Origin: Allorhizobium pseudoryzae
GTDB taxonomy: Bacteria > Pseudomonadota > Alphaproteobacteria > Rhizobiales > Rhizobiaceae
Reading direction: 5' to 3'
Length of the DNA: 64,000 nucleotides
Assembly (NCBI RefSeq): GCF_011046245.1
Contig: NZ_CP049241.1
Location: forward strand, 930,001 to 994,000
A program made the translations under genes and the position numbers. The notes beneath the pieces were generated by a model, which had not been told where the DNA came from, searched no databases, and saw nothing but the letters and a program-made list of their open reading frames with translations. This document shows, in pieces, positions 27,491 to 34,628 of the stretch (the first letter of the stretch is position 1; each line of letters opens with the position of its first letter).

Positions 27491-28909
27491 ATGAAGTTTG
27501 GTACAAGCGGCCTGCGTGGCCTCGTCGTTGATCTTCAAGGTCATGCCTCTGCCCTTTACGCCACTGCATTCGCCCGGTACCTGCTGAACAAGGGTTTTGC
27601 GAAACCAGGCGACACCCTCTTCGTCGGCGGCGACTATCGGCCGTCCAGCCCGGATATCGCGGCGACCTGCATGGGTGCGCTTGAACGGGCAGGCTTGACG
27701 CCGATCGATTGTGGCGCGCTTCCGACGCCGGCGCTCGCGTTGTACGCCATGGCGAAGGGCAGTGCCTGTCTGATGATCACCGGCTCGCACATCCCGGCGG
27801 ATCGCAACGGCATCAAATTCTATCGCCCCGATGGCGAGATCGACAAGGCCGACGAGCAGGCGATCAGCGCACTTGCACGGGAACTCGACCGCGAAATCAT
27901 CGATCTGACGCCGGGCCGCGGCGAGGCGGCAAACATTGACGCCATGCAGCTTTATGCGGCGCGCAACCGCACCATTCTGCCGCCGAAGGCCTTGGCGGGC
28001 CTCAAGATCGGCGTCTACCAGCACAGCACGGTCGCTCGTGACGAACTGGTGGATGTCGTTGCCGCCTACGGTGCGGATGTCGTGGCTCTCGGGCCTTCGG
28101 AGGTCTTCATTCCGGTCGATACGGAAGCGGTCTCGCCGGCCACCATCCAATTGATGCAGGCCTGGACGAAGGAACAGGCGCTCGATGCCGTGATCTCCGC
28201 CGATGGCGACGGCGACCGCCCGCTGGTGGCCGACGAGTTCGGCAATCCGCTGAAGGGGGACCTTCTTGGCTTTCTCGTGGCAAAGCTCCTGAAGCCGGAC
28301 GTGGTGGTGACGCCGGTGACATCCAACTCCGGCCTCGAGCGGGCGGGCGATTTCAGCGTCACCCGAACACGCGTCGGCTCCCCGTTCGTGATCGAAGGCA
28401 TGAATGCAGGCCTTGCAGCCGGCGCAAAGGCGGTTCTCGGTTTCGAAGCAAATGGCGGTGTTCTCACCGGCTCGGCCTTCGCTCCCGCCGGCACACCTTT
28501 GACAGCGCTCCCCACCCGCGACAGCGTGCTTCCCATTCTGGCTGCGCTCTACCAGGCGCGGCAGACGGAAAAACCGCTCTCCGCGCTTGCGGGCGATCTT
28601 GGCCTGCCGGTGACGGCGGCCGACCGTCTGGAAAACTTCCCGACGGAAACCAGCGCAAAGCTGATGTCACATCTTCAGGCTTCCGAGGACAATCTGGCGG
28701 CCTGGCTGAAACCGGTTGGCGAGATCGCCGGCATCGACAGCACCGATGGCTTGCGCGTCACCTTCACGGACGGCCGGATCATCCACCTGCGTCCCTCCGG
28801 CAACGCACCGGAAATGCGCTGCTACGTGGAAGCAACGAACGAGGACGCGGCCGGAAAGCTTCTGGCGCAAGGTCTCGACCTCATCCGCAGTTGGGCACAG
28901 CAGCCATAA
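27491..28909 (+). CDS. manB: phosphomannomutase/phosphoglucomutase
   Basis: A 472-residue phosphohexomutase, which turns mannose-6-phosphate into mannose-1-phosphate. Four motifs are intact: the phosphoserine loop ITGSHIPADRNG (about 94-105), metal-binding SADGDGDRPL (about 236-245), sugar-binding GFEANGG (about 317-323) and phosphate-binding RPSGNAPEMR (about 436-445). A His replaces the usual Ala in TASHNP-type loops (TGSHIP), as in the NoeK/ExoC branch of rhizobia. It lies 79 bp before manC, so the two likely form a GDP-mannose operon for surface polysaccharide. Confidence 0.93.
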   Translation: MKFGTSGLRGLVVDLQGHASALYATAFARYLLNKGFAKPGDTLFVGGDYRPSSPDIAATCMGALERAGLTPIDCGALPTPALALYAMAKGSACLMITGSHIPADRNGIKFYRPDGEIDKADEQAISALARELDREIIDLTPGRGEAANIDAMQLYAARNRTILPPKALAGLKIGVYQHSTVARDELVDVVAAYGADVVALGPSEVFIPVDTEAVSPATIQLMQAWTKEQALDAVISADGDGDRPLVADEFGNPLKGDLLGFLVAKLLKPDVVVTPVTSNSGLERAGDFSVTRTRVGSPFVIEGMNAGLAAGAKAVLGFEANGGVLTGSAFAPAGTPLTALPTRDSVLPILAALYQARQTEKPLSALAGDLGLPVTAADRLENFPTETSAKLMSHLQASEDNLAAWLKPVGEIAGIDSTDGLRVTFTDGRIIHLRPSGNAPEMRCYVEATNEDAAGKLLAQGLDLIRSWAQQP

Positions 28910-28988
28910 CACGATGCGGCGGCCGCCTTTCTGCTCGGCCTGCGCGTCTCAGTAAGACACTCTTGATCGTATATTGTGGGAGGGCTTG

Positions 28989-30422
28989 ATGAGCCAGAAA
29001 ATCATTCCCGTCATCATGGCCGGTGGCAAGGGAACTCGACTGTGGCCGTTGTCGCGCGCTACAGCACCGAAGCAGTTCATCCAGGTCGTTGATGAGCGCA
29101 CGCTCTTCCAGGAAACTCTGGAGCGCGTGGCGGATAAGAGCCTCTACGAGGCCCCGGTCGTCATTACCAACCAGGATTTCCGCTTTGTCGTTGCCGAGCA
29201 GGCGCGCGAGGTCGATGTCGACCTGTCCGGCATTCTGCTTGAGCCGGTTGCCCGCAACACGGCAGCAGCGATTGCTGCGGCAGCGATCTATCTGCAGAGC
29301 CGGTTCGGCGAGGATGCGATCCTGCAGCTTCTGGCTTCCGATCATGAGATCGATGCGGGCGCCGACTACCGCCGCGCCATGGAAATGGCGCGTGATACGG
29401 CACTGGCCGGCAAGATCGTCACCTTCGGCATCACGCCGACGGAACCGGCGACCGGTTACGGGTATATCGAGCAGGGTGATGCCCTTGAGACCGGAGCGCG
29501 CACGGTCAAGCGGTTCGTCGAAAAGCCGCAGGCCTCGGTAGCGGAAGACATGCTGGCGGCCGGCGGCTTTTTCTGGAATTCCGGCATCTTTATGTGCCGC
29601 GTTGATCTTCTCTTGAACGAGTTGCAGGCCTTCGCGCCGGACGTGCTGCAGGCCGCGCGCGAGGCGGTAGAGAATGCCCATGTCGATCTCGACTTTGTGC
29701 GTCTGGACATCGCGAGCTTCGGGCGCAGCCCGGACATTTCCATCGACTATGCCGTCATGGAAAAGACCGACAACGCCGCCGTCGTTCCCTCCTCATTCTC
29801 CTGGTCCGATCTCGGCAGCTGGGATGCGGTCTGGAAGCTCGGCGAAAAGGACGAAAACGGCAATGTCGTGATCGGCAATGCCACGGTGATGAACTCGGAA
29901 AACTCGCTGGTGCTGTCACGCCACAGCCATCTCGCCGTGCAGGGCCTGAAGGATGTCGCAGTCATTGCCGCCGAAGATGCGGTCTATGTCGGTCGCCTCG
30001 ACGAGGCGCAGCAGGTGGGCAAGCTGGTAAAGCACCTCGCGTCCATCAAGGCCACGTCCAACCTCACCGAAACCCATCCGACATCCTATCGCCCCTGGGG
30101 CGGTTATACGTCGCTTCTGAACGGCGACCGGTTCCAGGTGAAGCGCCTGTTCGTTCTGCCGGGCAAGAAGCTGTCTCTGCAGAAGCATTTCCACCGCTCG
30201 GAGCATTGGGTCTGCGTGAAGGGAACCGCCGAAGTCACGATCGGTGACAGCGTTACCTTCGTCCGGGAAAACGAGTCGGTCTATATCCCGCAAGGGGAGC
30301 TGCATCGTCTCTACAATCCCGGCAAGATCATGCTGGAAATGATCGAGGTTCAAACCGGGTCTTATCTCGGTGAGGACGATATCGTCCGCGTCTCTGACGA
30401 GTTCGGCCGCGACAAATCGTAA
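28989..30422 (+). CDS. manC: mannose-1-phosphate guanylyltransferase / mannose-6-phosphate isomerase
   Basis: A 477-residue bifunctional type II enzyme. The N-terminal nucleotidyltransferase carries AGGKGTRLWPLSR (about 10-22) and the F-V-E-K-P motif (about 175). The C-terminal cupin isomerase domain (about 350-470) starts at RPWGGY and includes the metal ligands in L-Q-K-H-F-H-R-S-E-H-W. It makes GDP-mannose from GTP and also fructose-6-phosphate to mannose-6-phosphate. ATG at 28989 with GGGAGGG upstream is preferred over TTG at 28974. It works with manB directly upstream. The rhizobial homologue is called noeJ, but no nod gene is nearby. Confidence 0.95.
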   Translation: MSQKIIPVIMAGGKGTRLWPLSRATAPKQFIQVVDERTLFQETLERVADKSLYEAPVVITNQDFRFVVAEQAREVDVDLSGILLEPVARNTAAAIAAAAIYLQSRFGEDAILQLLASDHEIDAGADYRRAMEMARDTALAGKIVTFGITPTEPATGYGYIEQGDALETGARTVKRFVEKPQASVAEDMLAAGGFFWNSGIFMCRVDLLLNELQAFAPDVLQAAREAVENAHVDLDFVRLDIASFGRSPDISIDYAVMEKTDNAAVVPSSFSWSDLGSWDAVWKLGEKDENGNVVIGNATVMNSENSLVLSRHSHLAVQGLKDVAVIAAEDAVYVGRLDEAQQVGKLVKHLASIKATSNLTETHPTSYRPWGGYTSLLNGDRFQVKRLFVLPGKKLSLQKHFHRSEHWVCVKGTAEVTIGDSVTFVRENESVYIPQGELHRLYNPGKIMLEMIEVQTGSYLGEDDIVRVSDEFGRDKS

Positions 30423-30435
30423 GATTGCGACTTAC

Positions 30436-30472
30436 CCCTTCCGGGCCCGTCAGGATGGCGGACCCGGAAGGG
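30436..30472. terminator. terminator between manC and the DUF3618 gene
   Basis: A perfect 10-bp stem (CCCTTCCGGG / CCCGGAAGGG) with a 17-nt loop lies between convergent genes, followed by CAAATTT on the plus strand. It probably serves both directions. Confidence 0.7.
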
Positions 30473-30480
30473 CAAATTTC

Positions 30481-31500
30481 TCAGTGCGGGCGGGGAGTGG
30501 TACTTCCGTTACCGCTCCGATATTGCTTCGTTTCCTCCACAATGCGGTCGCGTGCGACGTCGTGAACCTCGGCCGCGACCGAGGCCACCTTCTGCGAAAC
30601 GTCCGAGGCGACATGTTCCGCCTCGTCCAGCGCGCTGGACGCCCGGGCGGCGACATTGCCCTTCACCTCATCCGACATCTCACCCATCATCTCATCTTCC
30701 CGCTCCGTTCGCGGAAGGGCTGCTCCGATGGCCGCGCCGATCGCAAAAGCCAGCGCTCCGCCGATGAGTGGCTGGTCCTGGAACTGGCGCATCAACCCGT
30801 CATTCATGCGCGCCGTCTGGTCCCGCATGGAGGCACCCATGGCCATCGACCCACGGCCCGCACTGCGACCGGCTTCGCGGATGTTGCGACCCATGCGGCT
30901 TGCCGAGTGGCCGAGACTTGAGACGGTATCGGACAACCAGCCCGACGCGTCGTCGAACAGCTTGCCTGTCTCATCGCGGATATCCTGAACGCGCCGACCG
31001 GTGGTATCGACGAAACCGCGATAGGTCTTGCCGCTTTCGTCCATGAAGTGACCGGCCCGCCGGCCCGTCTCATCCGTGATCGCGCGGAAGCGGGTACCAG
31101 TCGCGTCCTTGAAATGGCTGATCCGGCCGGAGCTGTCGTGCTCCACCGGCCCAGTCCGCTGGACCGGTGTCGTGACGGTCGCAAGCGGATAATCAACCTC
31201 TTCCCCAACGGCGTCGTCATGGCCGTTCGAGTGGTTCGGGCGGTTTCCGCTGGCCATCAGCCACGCAAGGCTGATGCCCATCAGGGCGACCGGCATCGGG
31301 TTGGTCTTCATCGATCCCGTGAGGTTGGTGAGGAACTCGGCACCGCCGCTGCCCTTGGCATAGGCGATGGCCTCGTCGACCAGCTGACCGGGCGACATGC
31401 GGTTCTGGATTTCGTCCAGCTTGGCGCCGATCCGCTCACGATCCTGCTCGATTTCACGCTCGATGTCTTCGGGGCGCGCTGTTTCGGAATGATAGGCCAT
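30481..31500 (-). CDS. DUF3618 membrane protein with five 11-residue repeats
   Basis: A 339-residue protein. The N terminus (about 8-45: DIEREIEQDRERIGAKLDE then S-P-G-Q-L) matches the DUF3618 pattern. A hydrophobic stretch follows at 68-84. Residues 129-183 form a run of 11-residue repeats, each with D-x-[S/T]-G (Asp at 132, 143, 154, 165, 176), flanked by looser copies at 122 and 184. Another hydrophobic Gly/Ala-rich helix lies at about 250-267, then a charged tail that may be helical. ATG at 31500 overlaps the stop of the holin-like gene by one base. It is the third gene of the stress operon; function unknown. Confidence 0.8.
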   Translation of the reverse strand: MAYHSETARPEDIEREIEQDRERIGAKLDEIQNRMSPGQLVDEAIAYAKGSGGAEFLTNLTGSMKTNPMPVALMGISLAWLMASGNRPNHSNGHDDAVGEEVDYPLATVTTPVQRTGPVEHDSSGRISHFKDATGTRFRAITDETGRRAGHFMDESGKTYRGFVDTTGRRVQDIRDETGKLFDDASGWLSDTVSSLGHSASRMGRNIREAGRSAGRGSMAMGASMRDQTARMNDGLMRQFQDQPLIGGALAFAIGAAIGAALPRTEREDEMMGEMSDEVKGNVAARASSALDEAEHVASDVSQKVASVAAEVHDVARDRIVEETKQYRSGNGSTTPRPH

Positions 31501-31916
31501 CACGTTCTCTCCTTCAGGACCTGCGCATCGCGGCGAAGCGAGGTGGTGGTGCGGTCAAGGTTCAGGTTCTCGCCCTTCAGGGCATTCAGGCCCTTGGAGA
31601 TCATGCCCCAGGCAATCAGAGCAATGACCACCCCGACGACAACCGCCGACAGCGATTCCGCTGCGTGTTCAGAAAATCCGCGGGCGACAAGGAAGGCTGC
31701 GAGCCCCGCAACAAGACCGGCCAGCAGTACGCCCACGGCGCCGATGGCAAAGATCACGCCGGCAATCAGCGCCTCCACCCCGGTCATGGCCTTCGACATC
31801 TTTTCGGAGACTTCGGCACGGGCCAGACTGATCTCCTTGCGAAACAATCCGGAGATGTCGCCGACCAGACCGGTCACAAGTTCGGAAAGGGAGCGGGAAT
31901 CATGTGTATCAGCCAT
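31500..31916 (-). CDS. holin-like (DUF1469 / Holin-X) membrane protein
   Basis: A 138-residue protein with an amphipathic N-terminal helix (SLSELVTGLVGDISGLFRKE, about 8-27), then two adjacent membrane helices (about 50-73 and 83-105) and a basic tail. This is the Holin-X superfamily pattern, common in non-phage membrane-stress operons with DUF3618 proteins. ATG at 31916 has GGAGG upstream; the longer open frame overlaps the preceding gene. Its start overlaps that gene's stop by 8 bp. No phage genes are nearby, so this is not evidence of a prophage. Confidence 0.85.
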   Translation of the reverse strand: MADTHDSRSLSELVTGLVGDISGLFRKEISLARAEVSEKMSKAMTGVEALIAGVIFAIGAVGVLLAGLVAGLAAFLVARGFSEHAAESLSAVVVGVVIALIAWGMISKGLNALKGENLNLDRTTTSLRRDAQVLKERT

Positions 31917-32607
31917 GGGAACCTCCGGCCGTCGGAGCGGCAGTTTTTGGGGATGTGGTGGGGGCGGTTGCAGGTGCGGGCGTGATGGGTCGCGTTCCGG
32001 TCGCGGAGGGATCACGGCCGCCGCCGCCCATTGACGATGCCGGCTGGCGCGCGCCTGCCTGACGTGACGCCATCGGGGACTGGCGGCTGGCGGAGGCGCC
32101 GACAAAACGGCTGGCGGCGAGGCCTGCGATGGCGGCAATGCCGAGGAAGGCGAGCGGCTGGCGGCGACCGAAATCTTCCGCCATCGCGGCAATTTCGCTC
32201 AAGCTTCTGCCCTGCAGATCATCCGCAAACCGGCCGACGCTATCGCCCAACTGACGGGTCATGCGACCAATCTCGGGCTGCTCCTGGCTTTCCAGCTCGG
32301 AGCCTGCCTTCTGCATGGCGCTCGCGATCCCGGAAACGCGATCAGCCGCATACCCCTTCTGGCGCTCTGCCGCGTCTTCCGCGCTGTGATAGACGCCGGA
32401 GATCTCATCCTTCGCCGTGGAGCGCATCGCCGCCATGTCTTCCTTCGCCTTCTGGCGCAGATCGACCTGAGGTTTGGGCGGCGCGGTACCGGTTGGGGTG
32501 TCAGCGCCACCGGTGTCTGCGGCGCGGGTCACATCCGGCTTCTGCTGGTAGCCGACGTAGGAGGGGGAGGTCTTTGGACCGTCACCCTTGAACTCGTTGT
32601 CCGTCAT
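31909..32607 (-). CDS. Ndi-like stress protein with amphipathic helix and membrane tail
   Basis: A 232-residue protein resembling those annotated as nutrient-deprivation-induced in rhizobia. A disordered N-terminal region (1-45) is followed by a long charged helical segment (about 48-145), rich in A, K, E, Q and D and LEA/apolipoprotein-like. One hydrophobic segment (about 151-168, LAFLGIAAIAGLAA) precedes a Pro/Thr/Ala-rich tail. First gene of the operon with the holin-like and DUF3618 genes. An EcfG-like promoter lies 64-88 bp upstream. A role in envelope protection under stress is likely but unproven. Confidence 0.75.
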   Translation of the reverse strand: MTDNEFKGDGPKTSPSYVGYQQKPDVTRAADTGGADTPTGTAPPKPQVDLRQKAKEDMAAMRSTAKDEISGVYHSAEDAAERQKGYAADRVSGIASAMQKAGSELESQEQPEIGRMTRQLGDSVGRFADDLQGRSLSEIAAMAEDFGRRQPLAFLGIAAIAGLAASRFVGASASRQSPMASRQAGARQPASSMGGGGRDPSATGTRPITPAPATAPTTSPKTAAPTAGGSHG

Positions 32608-32670
32608 GGAACTCTCCCTTGCGTGTCCAGGTGATCGGCGTTGCGAAGAGCTCGCAACGATCGCAAACCG

Positions 32671-32695
32671 AACAGGTGGAGGGGCTGATTGTTCC
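32671..32695 (-). promoter_or_regulatory. EcfG-like general-stress promoter of the Ndi/holin/DUF3618 operon
   Basis: Minus strand: GGAAC (32695-32691), 17-nt spacer, GTT (32673-32671). This equals GGAAC-N16-TGTT, close to the EcfG consensus. The start codon at 32607 lies about 60 bp downstream. Confidence 0.6.
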
Positions 32696-32739
32696 AGCGG
32701 AATGGAGATGGGCGGCGACGAGGCGCAAGCGCGGGGCGA

Positions 32740-33144
32740 TCAGCCCATCATCTTCTGTGTCATCCAGACACCGGCGGCGGCGGCGGTGCCCGTCAAGACG
32801 GTCCCCCATGCCATATCGACGATGCTCATCATCACCGGCCAGTTCTTGAGCGTCGCCATGTTGGTGATGTCATAGGTGCCGTAGGCGATGAGACCGAGGA
32901 TCGCGCCGGAGACGAAGGCATTCAGCACCGTTCCGGATGCAAGATGCGGCTGGACGGCAAAATAGACGATGCCGCCGACATAGAGGAGATAGAAGACCCC
33001 GGCTACGGCGAGGTTCGGTCGCTCCAGCATGAGGTCGCCCAACTGGTCGCGGTAAAACGATGTCGCCACCTTGCCCAGCCAGAGAAGATCGAGACCGAAG
33101 AAGACTGCCGCGGTCGAAAGATAAGCCACAGCATAGACGAACAT
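32740..33144 (-). CDS. DUF2177 membrane protein
   Basis: A 134-residue protein with four hydrophobic helices, starting MFVYAVAYLSTAAVFFGLD and including the Y-G-T-Y-D-I-T-N motif (about 91-98) characteristic of DUF2177. ATG at 33144 opens the first helix; the upstream open frame belongs to the end of the anti-sigma gene. It lies 14 bp after chrR, so it is the third gene of the sigma-chrR operon. DUF2177 genes recur in ChrR-type clusters, which suggests a part in the same membrane/lipid response; biochemical function is unknown. Confidence 0.85.
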   Translation of the reverse strand: MFVYAVAYLSTAAVFFGLDLLWLGKVATSFYRDQLGDLMLERPNLAVAGVFYLLYVGGIVYFAVQPHLASGTVLNAFVSGAILGLIAYGTYDITNMATLKNWPVMMSIVDMAWGTVLTGTAAAAGVWMTQKMMG

Positions 33145-33158
33145 GGCAGTCTCCAGGG

Positions 33159-33839
33159 TCAGATCTTGAGGATTGGCTGAATGAGACGGACGATCCAGCT
33201 GGTGAACTTGAGCGGCGCCTCGGTGACGGCGAGGCAAATGCAGTCCTCGCCTTCGGTTGCCGTCGGCGTGTGCAGGAGATCGCCGTCGGCCTCCTCGAGG
33301 TCGCCGCGGGCAAACAGGTCTTCGCCATCCGTGAAGGCGCCGGAGAGAACCAGCGTCAGCTCCCGCCCATCATGGGTATGTTCCGGCACCGGCTTTCCAG
33401 CCGGGATCTTCAACAGGCGAACCTGCGTTTCGGAATCACCGGTGTCGATGCGGATCTGGAAGGCGCCACGGCCGAGCGCGCGCCATTTCAACTTGTCCAC
33501 ATCGCCGCCCAGATAGGAGCGCAGTGGTTCTGGAATGACACCCGTTGCCGGCGCCGCCTTCCTGTCCCGGATCACGGCTCTCTTGCGTTCGCTCACCGCT
33601 GCCGCCGGGTCGCAGACGATGCGCGCACGCATCTTCTCCCAGTCCGAACCGGAGACCGGGTGGTCCGCGACGATCTTGTCGAGAAGGGCACCTGCTGCAC
33701 CTTCCATGGCGTCCAGCCTGCGCCGACAGTTGGGGCACAGGGCGAGATGCGTCGCAACGGCAAGGCTCCAGCCTTCCGACAGATTGCCGGAGGCGTAATC
33801 GAGAAGAAGCGTGTCGCTGATGTGGTGTCGAATACTCAT
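33159..33839 (-). CDS. chrR: ChrR-type zinc anti-sigma factor with cupin domain
   Basis: A 226-residue anti-sigma factor. The N-terminal zinc-binding domain shows H6, H31, C35 and C38, the same ligand positions described for Rhodobacter sphaeroides ChrR. The C-terminal cupin has H154, H156, E160 and H190, the same spacing as the known cupin ligands. In Rhodobacter, ChrR holds sigma-E inactive until singlet oxygen triggers its degradation; the cupin is needed for that response. Its start overlaps the sigma gene stop (ATGA), so the pair is coupled. The full ligand set argues for a working sensor. Confidence 0.93.
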   Translation of the reverse strand: MSIRHHISDTLLLDYASGNLSEGWSLAVATHLALCPNCRRRLDAMEGAAGALLDKIVADHPVSGSDWEKMRARIVCDPAAAVSERKRAVIRDRKAAPATGVIPEPLRSYLGGDVDKLKWRALGRGAFQIRIDTGDSETQVRLLKIPAGKPVPEHTHDGRELTLVLSGAFTDGEDLFARGDLEEADGDLLHTPTATEGEDCICLAVTEAPLKFTSWIVRLIQPILKI

Positions 33840-34417
33840 CGTTTACCCTCCAGCGTCGTCCGCAACTTGTCGAATGCGAGCCGGATCCGTGATTTGACTG
33901 TTCCCAAAGGCAGGCCCATGTCCTCGGCAATGGCCGAATGGGAGGCCTCATCGAAGAAGGCGCGTTTCAAGACGTCCAGTTGCTCCGCAGGCAGCGTTTC
34001 CATCGCCTTGCGCAGCAATTCCGCATCCTGCCGGCCCTCCAGTTCAATGTCGGCCGGAGCAACGTCATCCCTGACGAAGGCCGGGTCGTTTTCATCGAAG
34101 ACGGGGCGCTTGCGCCGGAAGGCATCGATCCGCAGGTTTCGGGCGATGGTGAAGATCCAGGCCGAGGCGTTGCCGCGCGCCGGATCAAACTGCGTCGCCT
34201 TGTTCCAGACGGCCATCATGGTTTCCTGCATCAGCTCTTCGGCCATCTGCGTGTCGCGGGTCTTCATGGCCATGAACGAGCGTATGCGGGGGCCGTAATG
34301 CCGAAAGATCGTCTCGAAGGCATCCACGTCGCGTTCCTGACCCACCTGGGCCAGAAGAACCGCAAATTGGGCCGGCGAAAGCTCCGTTTCCGATTGTGTC
34401 TTGTCCGTTCGTTTCAT
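33836..34417 (-). CDS. rpoE: ECF RNA polymerase sigma factor (RpoE/ChrR-partner type)
   Basis: A 193-residue group IV sigma factor. Region 2 (about 25-95) carries A-E-E-L-M-Q-E-T and the W-I-F-T-I-A-R-N-L motif; region 4 (about 130-185) has the helix-turn-helix around S-A-I-A-E-D-M-G-L-P-L-G-T-V-K-S-R. It pairs with the downstream ChrR. ATG at 34417 is preferred; the long open frame upstream is an artefact crossing the promoter. A TGATCC-N18-TAAAGC promoter lies about 100 bp upstream, resembling the sigma-E consensus and suggesting autoregulation. The specific symbol reflects similarity to the Rhodobacter pair. Confidence 0.92.
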   Translation of the reverse strand: MKRTDKTQSETELSPAQFAVLLAQVGQERDVDAFETIFRHYGPRIRSFMAMKTRDTQMAEELMQETMMAVWNKATQFDPARGNASAWIFTIARNLRIDAFRRKRPVFDENDPAFVRDDVAPADIELEGRQDAELLRKAMETLPAEQLDVLKRAFFDEASHSAIAEDMGLPLGTVKSRIRLAFDKLRTTLEGKR

Positions 34418-34443
34418 CCTGGCGCCATGCTTGACCGTCGAAC

Positions 34444-34459
34444 GTGAGCGAGCGCTCAC
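34444..34459. promoter_or_regulatory. perfect palindrome near the sigma-factor start (TetR-like operator)
   Basis: GTGAGCG-AG-CGCTCAC, perfect 7-bp arms with a 2-bp centre, 27 bp upstream of the sigma-factor ATG. The shape and GAGCG/CGCTC core resemble many TetR-family operators; no TetR gene lies in the window. Confidence 0.4.
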
Positions 34460-34515
34460 TTTCTGATCGTTGTGGCACGTCGGGGCCAGGATGGAAACAG
34501 TCAAGCTCATGGCCT

Positions 34516-34545
34516 GCTTTACGCCCCCTCCTCCGCGACGGATCA
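34516..34545 (-). promoter_or_regulatory. sigma-E (ChrR-type) autoregulatory promoter candidate
   Basis: Minus strand: TGATCC (34545-34540), 18-nt spacer, TAAAGC (34521-34516). The known Rhodobacter sigma-E consensus is TGATC-N18-TAA(G/A). It would give a leader of about 95 nt to the sigma-chrR-DUF2177 operon. Confidence 0.6.
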
Positions 34546-34628
34546 GCGGAAGAAAAGAAAAATTGCAGAAATCCGTTTGGACGCAGCTGGCGTAGAGCCC
34601 AAGCAGAACCCAACAACGGACATTGCAA

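Noticed and set aside
27491..30422. manB/manC as nodulation genes (noeK/noeJ)
   Set aside because: GDP-mannose synthesis is general for surface polysaccharides and no nod genes or nod boxes are present.
31500..31916. Holin-like gene as evidence of a prophage
   Set aside because: Holin-X/DUF1469 proteins are common in non-phage stress operons, and no endolysin, capsid, integrase or other phage gene is nearby.
34464..34492. A second TGATC site on the plus strand as a sigma-E promoter for the flavoprotein operon
   Set aside because: No TAA(G/A) element occurs 18 bases downstream, so the spacing rule fails.
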